A stretch of 64,000 bases of DNA, from NCBI RefSeq assembly GCF_026151205.1, contig NC_087074.1, positions 15,916,962-15,980,961 of the forward strand, in the 5' to 3' direction. The translations under genes were made by a program, and so were the position numbers. Under the pieces are notes generated by a model. That model ran no database searches. It had not been told where the DNA came from and saw only the letters and a list, made by a program, of their open reading frames with translations. Within the stretch, counting starts at the first letter, position 1. The number at the start of each line of letters is the position of its first letter. Source of the stretch: Bolinopsis microptera (lineage: Eukaryota; Ctenophora; Tentaculata; Lobata; Bolinopsidae). Of the stretch, positions 1 to 12,009 are shown one piece after another.

Positions 1-364
1 TTATAACCTGCAATACGACTTATAACTTTGAACGGTCCTATGAAATTGCTGCGGAATTTTCTGTACGAACTTTCTTTAATTGGTTTCCAAATTAATACTA
101 AATAATTTGGCTTGTACTCAACTTGATCCTTAAGTTTTTGGTCTTATCGTCGCTTCACTTGCATACAATACTTTAAATTATTTTCGCGTGCTATATCCCA
201 AATTTTCTGTTAATTGACATTAACTTGCTGTTCTGTAAAAGTTGCCATTCTTAATATTAAACGCCAAACTTGATTTAAACAATACCTCAAATATCAGTGC
301 GGAAGCAGGTTTCTCTGTTTGGTCTCTTCCACTTGTCGTACGAAAATATGCGTGGGCTGAGGGC

Positions 365-569
365 TTTCGTTTCGAGTTGAACAGTGAACACTGCACTATG
401 AAGCAAAACAGAACTGTTCGAAATTAGCTTTTGCTTAATTTTCTTCTGAATATTCTCCGCTTAGGCAGCTTTCGACTTCGTCTTTTCTTAGCAGCATCAC
501 AAATCCTCAAAATATAGAATTTGTTCTGAACCAATGATTACTGAATATCTTTTTTACCTCTCAGGTATT
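365..569 (+). promoter_or_regulatory. Shared 5' block of glutamate receptor copy 1
   Basis: This stretch just upstream of the first receptor recurs before copies 2 (5826-6032) and 3 (11780-12009). Shared segments include TTTCGTTTCGAGTTG, CCGCTTAG.CAGCTTT and AGCAGCATCACAAATCCTC. It ends in a pyrimidine-rich tract and CTCAG a few bases before the start codon, which looks like a 3' splice site of a 5'-UTR intron or a trans-splice acceptor. I infer it is promoter and 5' UTR; no core promoter element is certain. Confidence 0.5.
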
Positions 570-3500
570 ATGGCTGGGCTCCATTATATCCTCTTTTTCA
601 TTTTATACTCGATTGGGCAACCATACAAAGTTGGTCTCTTGTTGAACTCCGAAGAGCAGGATGGGTCCAATGCCATCAAAAGCCTCGCCCAATACACCAT
701 CTCCAAACTAAACAAATCCAACACCAAACTGCAACTGGTAGAACGATACCATGACTCAACATACTTAAACGTCATGAACAATGTTTGTGAACTTATCGAC
801 GAAAATGTTGTGGCTATCATATCTGGGTCAGATTCAACTTTGACGGCGATTCAGGTGAATATGGCAAATCAGTTTCATGTTCCACTTGTTGCTGCGGTGG
901 CTACAAATCCTTTCCTCGAACCCGTCTCTAAGGAAAACTTTGAACTGAGACTTTCACCATCAGACGTATTTCAGAGTCAAGCTATATTCGACTTGTTGAA
1001 GGAGTACAATTGGTACCAATTTTCGATTCTGGCATCAGCAGACGATTACGGGATCAACAGTATCGTGCATTTGCAATATCTGGCCTCGCAAGATGACAAC
1101 TTCAGCATTAGGGACGTCCAACATTTTGATGTAAGAAAAGATCTGTCAGATTCAGAAAATTCTTCTTTCTTTGAAAAAGAGCTTCAACTGATCAAAGATT
1201 CGATAGCCAAGGTTATTGTTCTAAATTGTGATGGAAAGTTCGCCAAAATCATATTCAGGTGAGATATCTTTAAGTTTGCTCGTCTGTAGCATTTTTTGTG
1301 GCTCATAGCTGGCTGGTAGATTTAAACCTAACTTTGCAATATTTATCGAATAACTGGATTTAAATTAAGCACAATTATCTATTTTCAGGGAAGCCGAAAG
1401 AAAGGGCTTGATGGACGAATCATTTGTCTGGATAACGACAGATGCGATCACATCTAAACCAGAAACAATGGCCTATGATGACTTGTCCTACCCTTCCTTC
1501 TACCAAGGATTGATAGGAACGCTGCCTCACTATGGAAAAGGTTCCAAACAATACAAAGATCTGGCAGATGGATACATTATGACTGGTGGTAAATCCTCGG
1601 ATTTGCACATGTCATCTGTAAAAGTTTCTATGGGTCTAGAAATCGTCCATTTCTCTCTAAAAGAGCTTGATGAGGGTGAATGGGACAACTCCCCATCAGT
1701 TAGCTGTAAAACACCTTCTTACTGGGTTGGTGGTGAAGAACTCTTCAGCAAGATGGATGAGAATTTCCAAAACGGAGCATATGACAATTCTGGGGTGGTC
1801 ATTCCAACGTATGACATATTGAACTTCCAAGAAAAGGGCTTCGAGAAGATTGGGAAATGGGAAAATTCCAGTGGTCTTGTAAACCTTGGTAAGGATGAAA
1901 CAATATTACGGTGGGTCGACAGAAAAGATGTTCTATTTAGTGGCAATAAGTATTCACCTCCCAGTGGAATAGGGAACACGCTCACTGGCTATCACCTTCG
2001 AATCGGCATAGTTCCAGAACCACCGATTGCATATTTCGATGAGAAGTGTGGTAATAATTCAAGTCCTGACTGCTGGTACGGCTGGAATCCCGATATCATC
2101 AAAAAACTCCAGGAAGACCTAAACTTCACGTACGAATATGTTCAGCCGGCAGATAATAAATATGGTGGCTTCAACAAGGTAACAAAAGAGTGGAATGGAA
2201 TGATTAGAGACATTCTGGACAGAAAAACAGACTTGACCATAGCTCTGTCAATAAATACTGAGCGGTCAAAATACATTGACTACACTGCTTCTTTCTATGA
2301 GGATCAGGCTGCGTTCATTGTTCATACTAAGACATCCAAAAGTTCATCAAACATGTTCTTTTTCCTGGAACCCTTCGAGTTATCAGTGTGGATAAGTATC
2401 ATTGGCCTAATCCTGGTGATCGCTCTTTTAACCACATTTTTCAGTAAGTTCTCTCCTTTCGGAAAATATGGCAGGACTATCCACGCTATGCAGAGTTGTG
2501 CATGCGCCGAATGTGTGCTGAGGAGAGAAATCAAAGTGGCTAAGAAGTGTAGGTTTGTTGATACGAAGACATATAGTTGTTTGGTGGAGAAAGTAGAGGA
2601 GGACGATGAGATGAACGAGCTCTCTTACTACAACTCAACATGGCTTATTGGAACAGGTTTGATTTTAGGCTACTTATTCTATAATTCAACATGATCAGCG
2701 AACTTCAAGTTTGTAATTGAGGTATTGATAATTAATTCAGCACGATCGTGCGCGTGGATCACTATAATGGGTATAATATTGTTTTTAGCATATCATTATG
2801 ATGTAAACTGTGTTTCAGGTTTTGTTCTGCAAGGGACTGACACACTTCCTACTGCACCGTCTGGACGCTTCCTTCTTTTCATGTGGTGGCTCTTCATCAT
2901 GATTCTCACCTCAATGTACACGGCAAATCTAACTGCTCATCTGACGCTGGATCGTTCTACCGCAACAATTACCAAACTAGACGATCTGTTGAACCAGGGA
3001 GACTATAAGTGGGGACTTATAAATGATCGTAATCTTCAGACCATGATGTCTGATCATGAGGATGAAACATACAACAAAATAGTTAGCAGTGGAGTTGGAT
3101 TGGAAAGTTTAGATGAAGGCATCACAAGAGTTAAAAAAGGCGATTTTGTCTTCATTGATGACAGCTCTGTGCTTACTTTCAATTTCAGGGGAGACTGTCA
3201 AGCTGCACTTACGAAAACAGGCAAATTCAACAACCAGTGGGCATTGGGGACACAAGTAAATTCACCATATTCAGCAGTTATCAACAGCATGTTCCTTCAA
3301 TACCGTGAGAGGGGTTGGTTTACCACCAAATTTGACGAATGGTATAACTCCGCTGATGAAAACATACAGACTTGCTCTTCTTCGGTTGGTAGTGATGCTA
3401 AATTTGGTATCCCCATTTTAGGGGGACTGTTCCTTATTTTAGGTGTTGGAGCTGTAATAGCCTTTGTCACTGTCTTCCTTGAAATACTCTACGTTTCTCA

Positions 3501-3681
3501 CCTAGACAGTATAGAAAAGGGGCAGAGTATCTGGCAATGTTTGTGGAAAAGAATAGTATATAAGTATCGTGAAGTCACCGAAGAGTGGTTTGATAGAAGT
3601 CACAAAAGAGTTGAAGGCCATGATTCAAACGGGTTTGATCGAAACCATAAGGAAGAGGTTATTTCTAACACTTCTATCTGA
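570..3681 (+). CDS. Ionotropic glutamate receptor subunit, array copy 1
   Basis: Ligand-gated cation channel subunit of the plasma membrane. Exons 570-1258, 1389-2656 and 2819-3681 join in frame to 939 aa. Domains: signal peptide (about 1-17), amino-terminal periplasmic-binding-like domain (about 20-400), ligand lobe S1 (from about 432, Arg522 matching the ligand alpha-carboxylate arginine), M1 (about 561-581), an unusual cysteine-rich loop (Cys600, 602, 605, 617, 627), the pore loop, M3 with SMYTANL (684-690), lobe S2 with Asp767 at the ligand amino-group position and the Cys779/Cys838 pair, then M4 (about 852-878). Intron 2 splits the pore loop. The Q/R site is Leu656. The tail ends in NTSI, a class I PDZ-ligand pattern. 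The start is the second in-frame ATG, because only this one is conserved in copies 2 and 3; the ATG at 534 gives 12 extra residues. The FIDDSSVL region resembles GluN1-type and glycine-binding subunits more than AMPA receptors. Confidence 0.93.
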
Positions 3682-4900
3682 AATATTAAAAGTGTTATCA
3701 TACGCTGAAAGTTATGCTTACAATATAGACCTCAAAGGAGTATGAGTTTGTGAAGATAGAAGAACTAGCAAAGTTTGAAGAAACACTCTACGTTCCTTGT
3801 AAGAGTATAGACGAGTGTTGACACGACATTTTGTCTAATGTTGCCACCAATATAATTGATTCTGCCTCCCACTGGGAGGAAGCCGAATTGTTGGCGGATC
3901 ATAACAGTATAACATTTAAGGTTAGATGTCAAAGCAGTTAATCTTATCTATATTTAGGTGAAGCCCTTTAGATGAAAATATTTATATTTTTAAATTTAAA
4001 TTTTTGAGTGTGTAGTTGTAAACCTAATTAGATTCATATTATTTAGAGTAATTTAGTTAAAAAAGATAATTATTGTTTTAAAATAGCTTGAGTCACCTCA
4101 AGAATTGTTTTGCTGAGTAAATAAACTTACTTAATATCAAGAAATAATAAAACATGACTGAAAATTATTCGCTTCACTCAGCTGGGGTTCGTGAAGTAAA
4201 TATTCCGATCGCATATCATGACAGAAATTTATGCAAATTATGAAAATGTTACCGATTCTCTAGCTTTAAAAAGAGTTTTTGATTGGAATATATATAATAA
4301 AAATATCTGTTCATGTAGGAAGTATTAAGATGTAATGACAATGCTGACAATAAATACTTTTTCACAGTATGCCTTTCAATTTATAAAGAGCTAACATCTT
4401 TGCACTGCAATGGTACTGCTCTTGTGTGTGTGCGTGCACTTCAAGGATTAGAATGTGCAAGTTTACGATAGAGGATGGGAAGTCTTTTATCACGCCAAAT
4501 GTTTGCATGCTGATGATTTCAAGGTTCGATCTCAACCAAAATAAAATGTATATAGACTTTACCAATGCTTGGATAGTGACGCAGCGAAGCAAATAAATAA
4601 TGTGTAACCTTGATATATATATCTATAAATAATGTGTAACCTTGACAGATATGGCAAATAGTGCGCACCTGCCCAAAACTTTGTATGTGCTGCAAATTTG
4701 GTGACAGAAAATGCCGTTATTAAGCTTATATTAACTATTTGCCGAGTTTGCAGCCTTTAGGTGTGCCTGTATGTGGTTATACTCTTGACTGATGGATTGG
4801 AACATTCTGTCGAGAAGTCTGTGTGTATAATTGTATGGGATGTTTCTCACGAGGGTGTTGATTAAAAAACAAAGCAAATATAGGGTAAGGGAACAAAAAC
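3682..4900. other. Intergenic spacer after receptor copy 1
   Basis: No gene seen. The first ~100 bases are probably 3' UTR: the text around ATATAGACCTCAAAGGAGTATGAG also follows copies 2 and 3. Near 4580-4650 the phrase AATAATGTGTAACCTTGA is repeated twice. A stretch near 4398-4430 (GCACTGCAATGGTA.TGCTCTTGT) is also found near 16048-16070, so spacers of the array are themselves related. Confidence 0.5.
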
Positions 4901-5470
4901 TTGAATTGTAGCATTAAGTTTCTAAGCTGTTGATTGCTAGGCTAGCAGTTCTTTTCTCCTTGACTGATGTACATTGTACAATCGAATCTGATTGGTCAAT
5001 TTCACTACCTTTTATCACAACATTTGCTTCGAATCCGTGTGGCTATGTGTGTATAATTGTGGGGGATATTTCTCATGAGGGTACTAGGTATTGATTAAAA
5101 AACAAAGCAAACAGGGCAAGGAACAAAAGCTTGAATTGTAGCATTAAGTTTCTAACCTGTTGAGTGCTGTGCTAGCATTACTTTGCGTTCTTATAGTTCT
5201 TTTCTCCTTGACTGCTGTATATTGTACAATCGAATATGATCGGTACCTTTTATCGCAACAGTTGCTACGAATCCGTTCATGCAAACGCCGTATGTGAACA
5301 ATATGGAGCTACGACTCTCCCCGACCGATGTTCATCAAAGTGAGGCTGCATAGTGTATATTATGCACTGTTGAAGGAGAATTCCACATTGAAGACACTTA
5401 GTATTTTGACACAAAGAGAGGCTCAACATGTCTCAACTTCTGGAATCTGGACGCCAAGATTTTGTCAGAT
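4823..5470 (+). pseudogene. Relic of a copy-4-type glutamate receptor gene
   Basis: Two broken, tandem pieces of sequence related to receptor copy 4 and its upstream region. Bases 5222-5470 closely follow exon 1 of copy 4 (about 17722-18040), including TATGTGAACAATATGGAGCT and CCCCGACCGATGTTCATC. About 105 bases are missing internally, ending at GAATTCCACATT, and several frame-breaking changes and a stop are present. Bases 4963-5037 are a shorter fragment of the same exon. The block with AATTAAAAACAAAGC ahead of copy 4 (17105-17240) appears here twice (4823-4935 and 5045-5190). The fragment cannot encode a receptor. Confidence 0.8.
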
Positions 5471-5474
5471 GTCC

Positions 5475-5825
5475 GTTGGCCATTTCGCACATAAGACTAA
5501 ATAGCTTGTCAGTTGTCACTGCTTGTTAGGGGTCGTTCAGTGTTCACATATTACGTAATCAGCCTAAGGGGGAGGGGGGTTTCCGAATGATTATGCTAGT
5601 GTAATTTTGGCACAATAGCTATGTGTAAAACTGATTACGGAGGGGGAAGGGGAGGAGGTTTAAATTGTCCAAAAGGTGATCTCGTAATAATATGTGACCG
5701 GTCCCTTAATTTCCGGATATTAGCACTATACCTTCTGATTAAAAACTACGTAATATTATCTTTCTGCAAAGATTCAATTAATTGTAATTTTCGTTATTAT
5801 ATAATATCTAGTTAGCATACCTCAT
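5475..5825. other. Spacer before receptor copy 2
   Basis: No gene supported. A short open frame around 5621-5815 is low complexity (Gly-rich at first) and has no recognisable domain or conserved neighbour, so I leave it uncalled. Confidence 0.4.
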
Positions 5826-6032
5826 GTTTCGTTTCGAGTTGCACACTATATATAGCAAAACAATACTTTTGTTTAATTGTTCTCTAAATATTTTCCGCTT
5901 AGACAGCTTTTCGTCATGGACTGTTCACTTTAAGCAGCATCACAAATCCTCAAAATATAGAATTTGTTGTGAACCAATGATTACTGAATATCTTTTAAAG
6001 CATTAAAGTTTTGTTTTTACCTCTCAGGTATT
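5826..6032 (+). promoter_or_regulatory. Shared 5' block of glutamate receptor copy 2
   Basis: Second copy of the receptor 5' block, closest to the one before copy 3 (shares GACAGCTTTTCGTCATGGAC). The upstream ATG of copy 1 is present here (5977) but runs into a TAA at 6004, which shows that the conserved translation start is the ATG at 6033. A pyrimidine tract and CTCAG lie just before that ATG. Confidence 0.5.
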
Positions 6033-9000
6033 ATGACTGGGCTCCGTTATATCCTCTTTTTTATAGTAACCTCGATTGGGCAACCATACAAAGTTGGTCT
6101 CTTGTTGAACTCCGAAGAGCAGGATGAGTCCAATGCCATCAAAAGCCTCGCCCAATACACCATCTCCAAACTAAACAAATCCAACACCAAACTGCAACTG
6201 GTAGAACGATACCATGACTCAGTATACCTGAATCTCATGACTAGTGTTTGTGAACTTATCGATGAAAATGTTGTGGCTATCATATCTGGGTCCGATTCAA
6301 CTTTAACGGCGATTCAGGTGAATATGGCAAATCAGTTTCATGTTCCACTTGTTGCTGCGGTGGCTACAAATCCTTTCCTCGAACCCGTCTCTAAGGAAAA
6401 CTTTGAACTGGCACTTTCACCATCAGACGTATATCAGAGTCAAGCTATATTCGACTTGTTGAAGGAGTACAATTGGTACCAATTCTCAATTCTGGCATCG
6501 GCAGACGATTACGGGATCAACAGCATCGTGAACTTGCAATATCTGGCCTCACAAGATGACAACTTCAGCATTAGGGACATCCAACATTTTGATGTAAGAA
6601 AGGATCTTTCAGATTCAGAAAATTCTTCTTTCTTTGAAAAAGAGCTTCAACTGATCAAAGATTCAATAGTTAAGGTTATTGTCCTAAACTGTGACGGAAA
6701 GTTCGCCAAAATCATATTCAGGTGAGCTATATTTAAGTTTATTTGCTTTAAAAAAATCCTTTATCCGAAACTCAGAATCTATTAGCTGGCTTGTAGATTT
6801 AAATTTAACTTTGAAATTTAACCATATCATGTAATCTTACTTGGTTTTACCGAATTAATTTTCAGGGAAGCCGAAAGAAAGGGCTTGATGGACGAATCAT
6901 TTGTCTGGATAACGACAGATGCGATCACATCTAAACCAGAAACAATGGCCTATGATGACTTGTCCTACCCTTCCTTCTATCAAGGATTGATAGGAACGCT
7001 GCCTCACTATGGAAAAGGTTCCACAAAATACAACGATCTGGCAAATGGATACATTATGACTGGGGGTAGATCCTCGGATTTGCGCATGTCATCTGTAAAA
7101 GTTTCTATGGGTCTAGAAATCGTCCATTTCTCTCTAAAAGAGCTTGATGAAGGTGAATGGGACAACTCCCCATTAGTTAGCTGTAAAACACCTTCTTACT
7201 GGGTCGGTGGTGATGAACTCTTCAGCAAATTGGATGAAAATTTCCAAAACGGAACATATGACAATTCTGGGGTGGTCATTCCAACGTATGACATACTGAA
7301 CTTCCAAGAAAAAGGCTTTGAGAAGGTTGGGAAATGGGAAAAGTCCAGGGGTCTTGTTAACCTTGGTAAGGATGAAACAATATCACAGTGGGTTGACAGA
7401 AAAGATGTTCTATTTAGTGGCAATAAGTACTCACCTCCCAGTGGAATAGGGAACACGCTCACCGGCTATCACCTTCGAATTGGCATAGTTACAGATCCAC
7501 CGATTGCATATTTCGACGAGAAGTGTGGCAATAATTCTAGTCCTGACTGCTGGTACGGCTGGAATCCTGATATCTTCCAAAAACTTCAGGAAGACCTAAA
7601 CTTTACGTACGAATATGTTCAGCCGGCAGATAATAAATTTGGTGGCTTGAACAAAGAAACAAAAGAATGGAATGGAATGATTAGAGACATTCTGGACAGA
7701 AAAACAGACTTGACCATAACTATATCAATAAGTACTGAGCGGTCCAAATACATCGACTACACTGCGTCTGTATATGAGGATCAGGCTGCTTTCGTTCTCC
7801 ATACTAGGGCCACCAAAAGTTCATCGAACTTGTTCTTTTTCCTGGAACCCTTCGACTTATTAGTTTGGATAAGCATCATTGGCCTAATCCTGGTGATCGC
7901 TCTTTTGACCACATTTTTCAGTAAGTTCTCTCCTTTCGGGAAATATGGCAGGACTGTCCACGCTATGCAGAGTTGTGCATGCGCCAAATGTGTGCGAAGG
8001 AGAGAAATAAAAGTGGCTAAGAAGTGTAGGTTTGTTGACACGAAGGAATATAGTTGTTTGGTGGAGAAAGTGGAGGAGGACGATGGGGTGAACGAGCTCT
8101 CTTACTACAACTCAACATGGCTTATTGGAACAGGTTCGATTGTAGAATAGTCAACCCAAATTGTTATAACATCTAGAACTCAACTCTGGAGTAATAGATT
8201 GTTCTATTGTATAACCTTCTTTTATAAATTGCAGTAAACTTGAGCTAAATTATAACTCTAGCAATGATCATGATGCTTAATTCAACACGACCGCTTATAT
8301 GATATATTTTTTGTCTCAGGTTTTGTTCTGCAGGGGACTGACAAATTTCCTACAGCACCGTCTGGTCGCTTCCTTCTTTTCATGTGGTGGCTCTTCATCA
8401 TGATTCTCACCTCGATGTACACGGCAAATCTAACTGCTCATCTGACGCTGGATCGTTCTACTGCAACAATTACCAAACTAGACGATCTGTTGAACCAGGG
8501 AGACTATAAGTGGGGACTTTTAAATGATCGTTTTATTCAGAACATGATGTCTGATCATGATGATGAAACATACAACAAAATTGTTAGCAGTGGAGTCGGA
8601 TTGGAAAGTTTAGATGAAGGCATTGCAAGAGTTAAAAAAGGTGGTTTTGTCTTCATTGATGAAAGCTCTGTACTCACGTATAATTTCAAGGGAGACTGTG
8701 AAGCTGCACTTACGAAAACAGGCAAGTTTAACAACCAGTGGGCATTGGGGACACAAGTAAATTCACCATATTCAGCAGTTATCAACAGCATGTTCCTACA
8801 ATACCGTGAGAGGGGTTGGTTAACCACCAAATTTGACGAATGGTATAACTCCGCCGATGAAAACGCACCGACTTGTTCTTCTTCGGTCGGCAGTGATACT
8901 AAATTTGGAATTCCGATTTTAGCAGGACTGTTCCTTATTTTAGGTGCTGGAGCTGTAATAGCCTTTGTCACTGTGATCTTTGAAATACTGTACGTTTCCC

Positions 9001-9167
9001 GCTTAGACAGTATAAAAATGAGGAAGAGTATCTGGCAATGTTTGTGGAGAAGAATAGTGTTTAAGTATCGTGAAGTCACAGAAGAGTGGTTTGGAAGAAG
9101 CCACAAAAGGGTCGAAGATGGGTTAAGGATTCATGCGAATTTATTTCAAACAATAAGCAATAAGTAA
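6033..9167 (+). CDS. Ionotropic glutamate receptor subunit, array copy 2
   Basis: Close paralogue of copy 1. Exons 6033-6721, 6866-8133 and 8320-9167 join in frame to 934 aa; exons 1 and 2 have exactly the same lengths as in copy 1. Domain order is identical: signal peptide, amino-terminal domain, S1, M1, cysteine-rich loop (CACAKC), pore, SMYTANL in M3, S2, M4. The residue at the ligand amino-group position is Glu767 (FIDESSVL) instead of Asp in copy 1, and the Q/R position is again Leu. The C-terminal tail differs: after HKRVED the sequence diverges and ends in ISNK, so the PDZ-ligand-like end of copies 1 and 3 is lost. All splice sites and the frame are intact, so it is probably a functional gene. 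Partner subunits and ligand are unknown. Confidence 0.92.
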
Positions 9168-9580
9168 TTTCTAACACTTCTATTTGAAGTATCGAGATTT
9201 TTATCACAGGCTGATAGTTAACCTTTCAATATAGACCTCAAAGGAATATGAGTTAAAATATTTCCATTTTCCATTTTATGTTTATGTCTATGAGCGTGTA
9301 GTTATAAACCTAATTATCACCTTAATAATCCCAGAATGTGTGTGTGTCTGATCGTCTGTCTGTCTGTCTGTGCGTGTGTAATTTCCGGTCTGTTATATTT
9401 AATAAACGGTAAGAGTTACGGGACTGGTTTTTTCGGTATAGTGCCGACAAAACTCTGACGAAGCCAATAAGCAAATTTTTAAAAAATCGGCCGATGGTTT
9501 GTGGTTTAATTGGTGGTTTTGTACCATAAATGTCAGGCACCGCAATAGAAACATTTTTGAAGAATTCGCAAATTCACACT
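9168..9580. other. 3' flank of receptor copy 2 with a short simple repeat
   Basis: The start resembles the 3' UTR of copies 1 and 3 (ATATAGACCTCAAAGGA.TATGAG). A (GTCT)n/(TG)n-like simple repeat lies at about 9338-9380. No gene seen. Confidence 0.45.
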
Positions 9581-10083
9581 TCATGATCTCTTTAAATGAA
9601 ATAATATTCATGTGTTCAATTTTGTCGAATGAGGGTTTTATTTGATAGTTTATTAATTATTTGATAGGTTTAATAATCGGATCGAGCCAAATCTTATAGA
9701 ATTGTGTTTGGTCATTCAAATTACGCCTGTCCTAAAAAAATGAGAGTTGTAGCTTCTCAGATAACTGATATAATACATTATACGTAGCATAACGAGTTTG
9801 TACATTACGTGTGATCAGGTAGTTGGATTACCTGATCACGCCCGTTAAATTGCAAGGGGACCCAATTAAGGTGCCGTGTCACACAATCACCCAATCGATT
9901 TTTGGTAACGAGATACACTAAATCACAAAATGCTTGATAACTTTGTTATTTCAAATCCATTTTATCCCTTAACTTTTATTCAGATCACATGCAGCAAATA
10001 ATCTGCAAAAATTAGGCGACTAGCTTGTTCGAAAATAAAAATATAGGTGATTTGATATTATATGGGAGTGATCTGAACTATCG
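9580..10083 (+). mobile_element. Dispersed repeat R1, copy 1
   Basis: About 480 bases that align over most of their length with 58460-58935 plus 59225-59340. Shared stretches include TCGAGCCAAAT, TGAGAGTTGTAGCT, CATTACGTGTGATCAGGT, CCCGTTAAATTGCAAGG and TATAGGTGATTT.ATATTATATGGG. The other copy is bounded by an inverted repeat, so R1 is probably a non-autonomous DNA element; no coding frame is seen. A tRNA-derived SINE follows directly. Confidence 0.65.
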
Positions 10084-10245
10084 GCCGGGTGGTGTAGTGG
10101 TATAACGATCGCCTCCCAAGCAGAAGACCCGGGTTTAAATCCGGTCGGATGCAACCCGGCCAGTTACCAAGCTGTGATTTGGTACAGCTTCGGCTGTGGT
10201 ATAAGACCCAACGTATGTAATGTTACTTTTGGCCCCCCTGTATAT
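10084..10245 (+). mobile_element. tRNA-Gly-derived SINE, 5' part
   Basis: Bases 10084-10160 resemble tRNA-Gly with a CCC anticodon: A box TGGTGTAGTGG, anticodon loop CTCCCAA, and a perfect 7-bp outer stem (GCCGGGT with ACCCGGC). The B box is degenerate (GGTTTAAATCC) and extra bases lie between the T arm and the outer stem, so it is not a working tRNA. The following tRNA-unrelated part (CAGTTACCAAGCTGTGATTT, then AGCTTCGGCTG) also follows the head at 59.1-59.2 kb. This copy appears cut short at about 10245. Confidence 0.75.
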
Positions 10246-11780
10246 ATAATAACGTTGCGTTACACGATTGTTTCAAGTTAAACACAACAAATAAATTACA
10301 AGGCTAATATTTTACACTGACATTCCTTACAATTTAGATGTATAATTCTAGAATTACCCGCATAGAAGTTTTTACAATTAGATGAGCAGTATAAATGCGG
10401 CTTGTTGAGCTGGTGATGAGCATAATTGAGGCAGATTATTGAAAATTTTAGTTTTACAACATTTAATAGCTCTGAACCTTCTATCCTGGGAACCCTCTTT
10501 GGGACTACAGTTATGTATCTTCTTTCACACACAGATTCAATGTTGCAGACCGCAGATCCACTCTGCCATCTTAAGAGGCACTCATTCTGACAGCGTTCTT
10601 TCATTTCATATATTCTTTTGATCCATTTCTATCTTTTATAGGCTACCACGTGTAGGTATCTCCCACGTGACAACAACACGTGATGTTCGCCTCTACGATA
10701 TTTGTTTTCATGCTTTTATAAACTCGTATTATGCAATCTTTACACCATATTACTTCACACCACGTTTTAATAAAGTATAAAACAGTATGATTTCATACTG
10801 GTTCATACTTTACAGCTATGGCGTTTTTAATTCAGAGGAATAAATGTTACGAAGGAAATTTATTTCGTTACAATTTTACGGTCAATCCCAGCTTTTTCTC
10901 ATGACCAAGTGACACCAAGCTCAGTGAGTATATGGTCATGGATTCATGACGATACTGGAAACTTGTGGGGTTTACAAGTTATCGTTATGTATCATTAAAT
11001 CATTTAATTATATAAGCATGAAGACCTTATAGTCTTCCCTAAGACCTTATAGTCTTCAACTTCGGATTGTAGGTTGCATGTCTAGGTTTTTTCTTTTATG
11101 TCAAGGGGGAAAATGTGCAGGAGACCACCTACTCCACGATGGCATCTGATACAATACAATACAATACAACATTAGATTCCAACATATGGTGTGTATACTA
11201 GATAAAATACCTGCAAACTATGATATTGTCTGACTATTATAGATCTAACTACAATATGTCTGACTCAATTTTTATCCATTGAGGGATTACAATCGAGCTT
11301 GACAAGTTATTTATTTCCTAAGATTTGCCTTTTTTCGGTTTTTTTAATCAACTATCAATAGTACTATCAATCAACTATCAATAGTACTAAAAGTTGCTGC
11401 TTTATCAACTTGCCATAATATGGTATACGTGGTCAATCTTGCGATCTCGCACCCACCGCACTTAAATCACGCCTAGATGACGTGTTCTTACACTCTTGAC
11501 TCTTGAACGATGTAATTAAACTCTGTAGTCTCCAGCTAAATGTGTGTTGTGAGGGATATTCCCCATGAGGAATTAAAAACAAAGCAACAGGGTAAGGAAA
11601 CAAAAGCGGGACAGACTGGAATGTAGCATTGTTAGCGTACGGTTAGAACTATCCTATTTAGCTGTACAGCAATACTAAGCCTTAGGTAACGGTTAGAACT
11701 ATACCTTAAAATTCCTAACATAATATTGTGTTTGTGAGAACAATCAATCGTATTCGTTATGTCTTGTTAGCATACTTAAT
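10246..11780. other. Intergenic spacer before receptor copy 3
   Basis: No gene seen. Bases 10365-10450 (GATGAGCATAATTGAGGCAGAT) and 11165-11260 (CAACATTAGATTCCAACA) match 16230-16400, the spacer before copy 4. A copy of the upstream block of receptor copy 4 (AATTAAAAACAAAGCAACAG) lies at 11537-11640 with no receptor attached. A short (AATAC)n tract is at 11149-11170. The spacer is therefore a remnant of larger duplicated units. Confidence 0.5.
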
Positions 11781-12009
11781 GCTTCGTTTCGAGTTGCACA
11801 CTATAAACCTATAAACTTTTAAAACAGTTCTGTTCGAAATTAGCTTTTGTTTAATTTTCTTCTAAATCTTTTCCGCTTAGACAGCTTTTCGTCATGGACA
11901 GTTCACTTTAAGCAGCATCACAAATCCTCAAATTATAAAATTTGTTGTGAACCAATGATTACTGAATATCTTTAAACCATTAAAGTTTTGTTTTTACCTC
12001 TAAGGTATT
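11780..12009 (+). promoter_or_regulatory. Shared 5' block of glutamate receptor copy 3
   Basis: Third copy of the receptor 5' block, ending with TTTTTACCTCTAAGGTATT before the ATG at 12010. The 3'-splice-like CTCAG of copies 1 and 2 has become CTAAG here, which still ends in AG. As in copy 2, the upper ATG (11956) is closed by a stop. Confidence 0.5.

Noticed and set aside
534..569. Twelve-residue N-terminal extension of receptor copy 1 (ATG at 534)
   Set aside because: The equivalent ATG in copies 2 and 3 runs into a stop, and a 3'-splice-like site lies between. The conserved ATG at 570 gives a good signal peptide.
8555..9106. 183-residue minus-strand frame opposite receptor copy 2 exon 3
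   Set aside because: It is antisense to a well-supported exon, has no domain, and its counterpart in copy 3 is shorter, with no sign of coding constraint.
10084..10160. Functional tRNA-Gly (CCC) gene
   Set aside because: The outer stem is perfect, but the anticodon stem pairs poorly, the B box is degenerate, and extra bases lie between the T arm and the outer stem. The same head with a shared body occurs at 59.1 kb, so it is a SINE.
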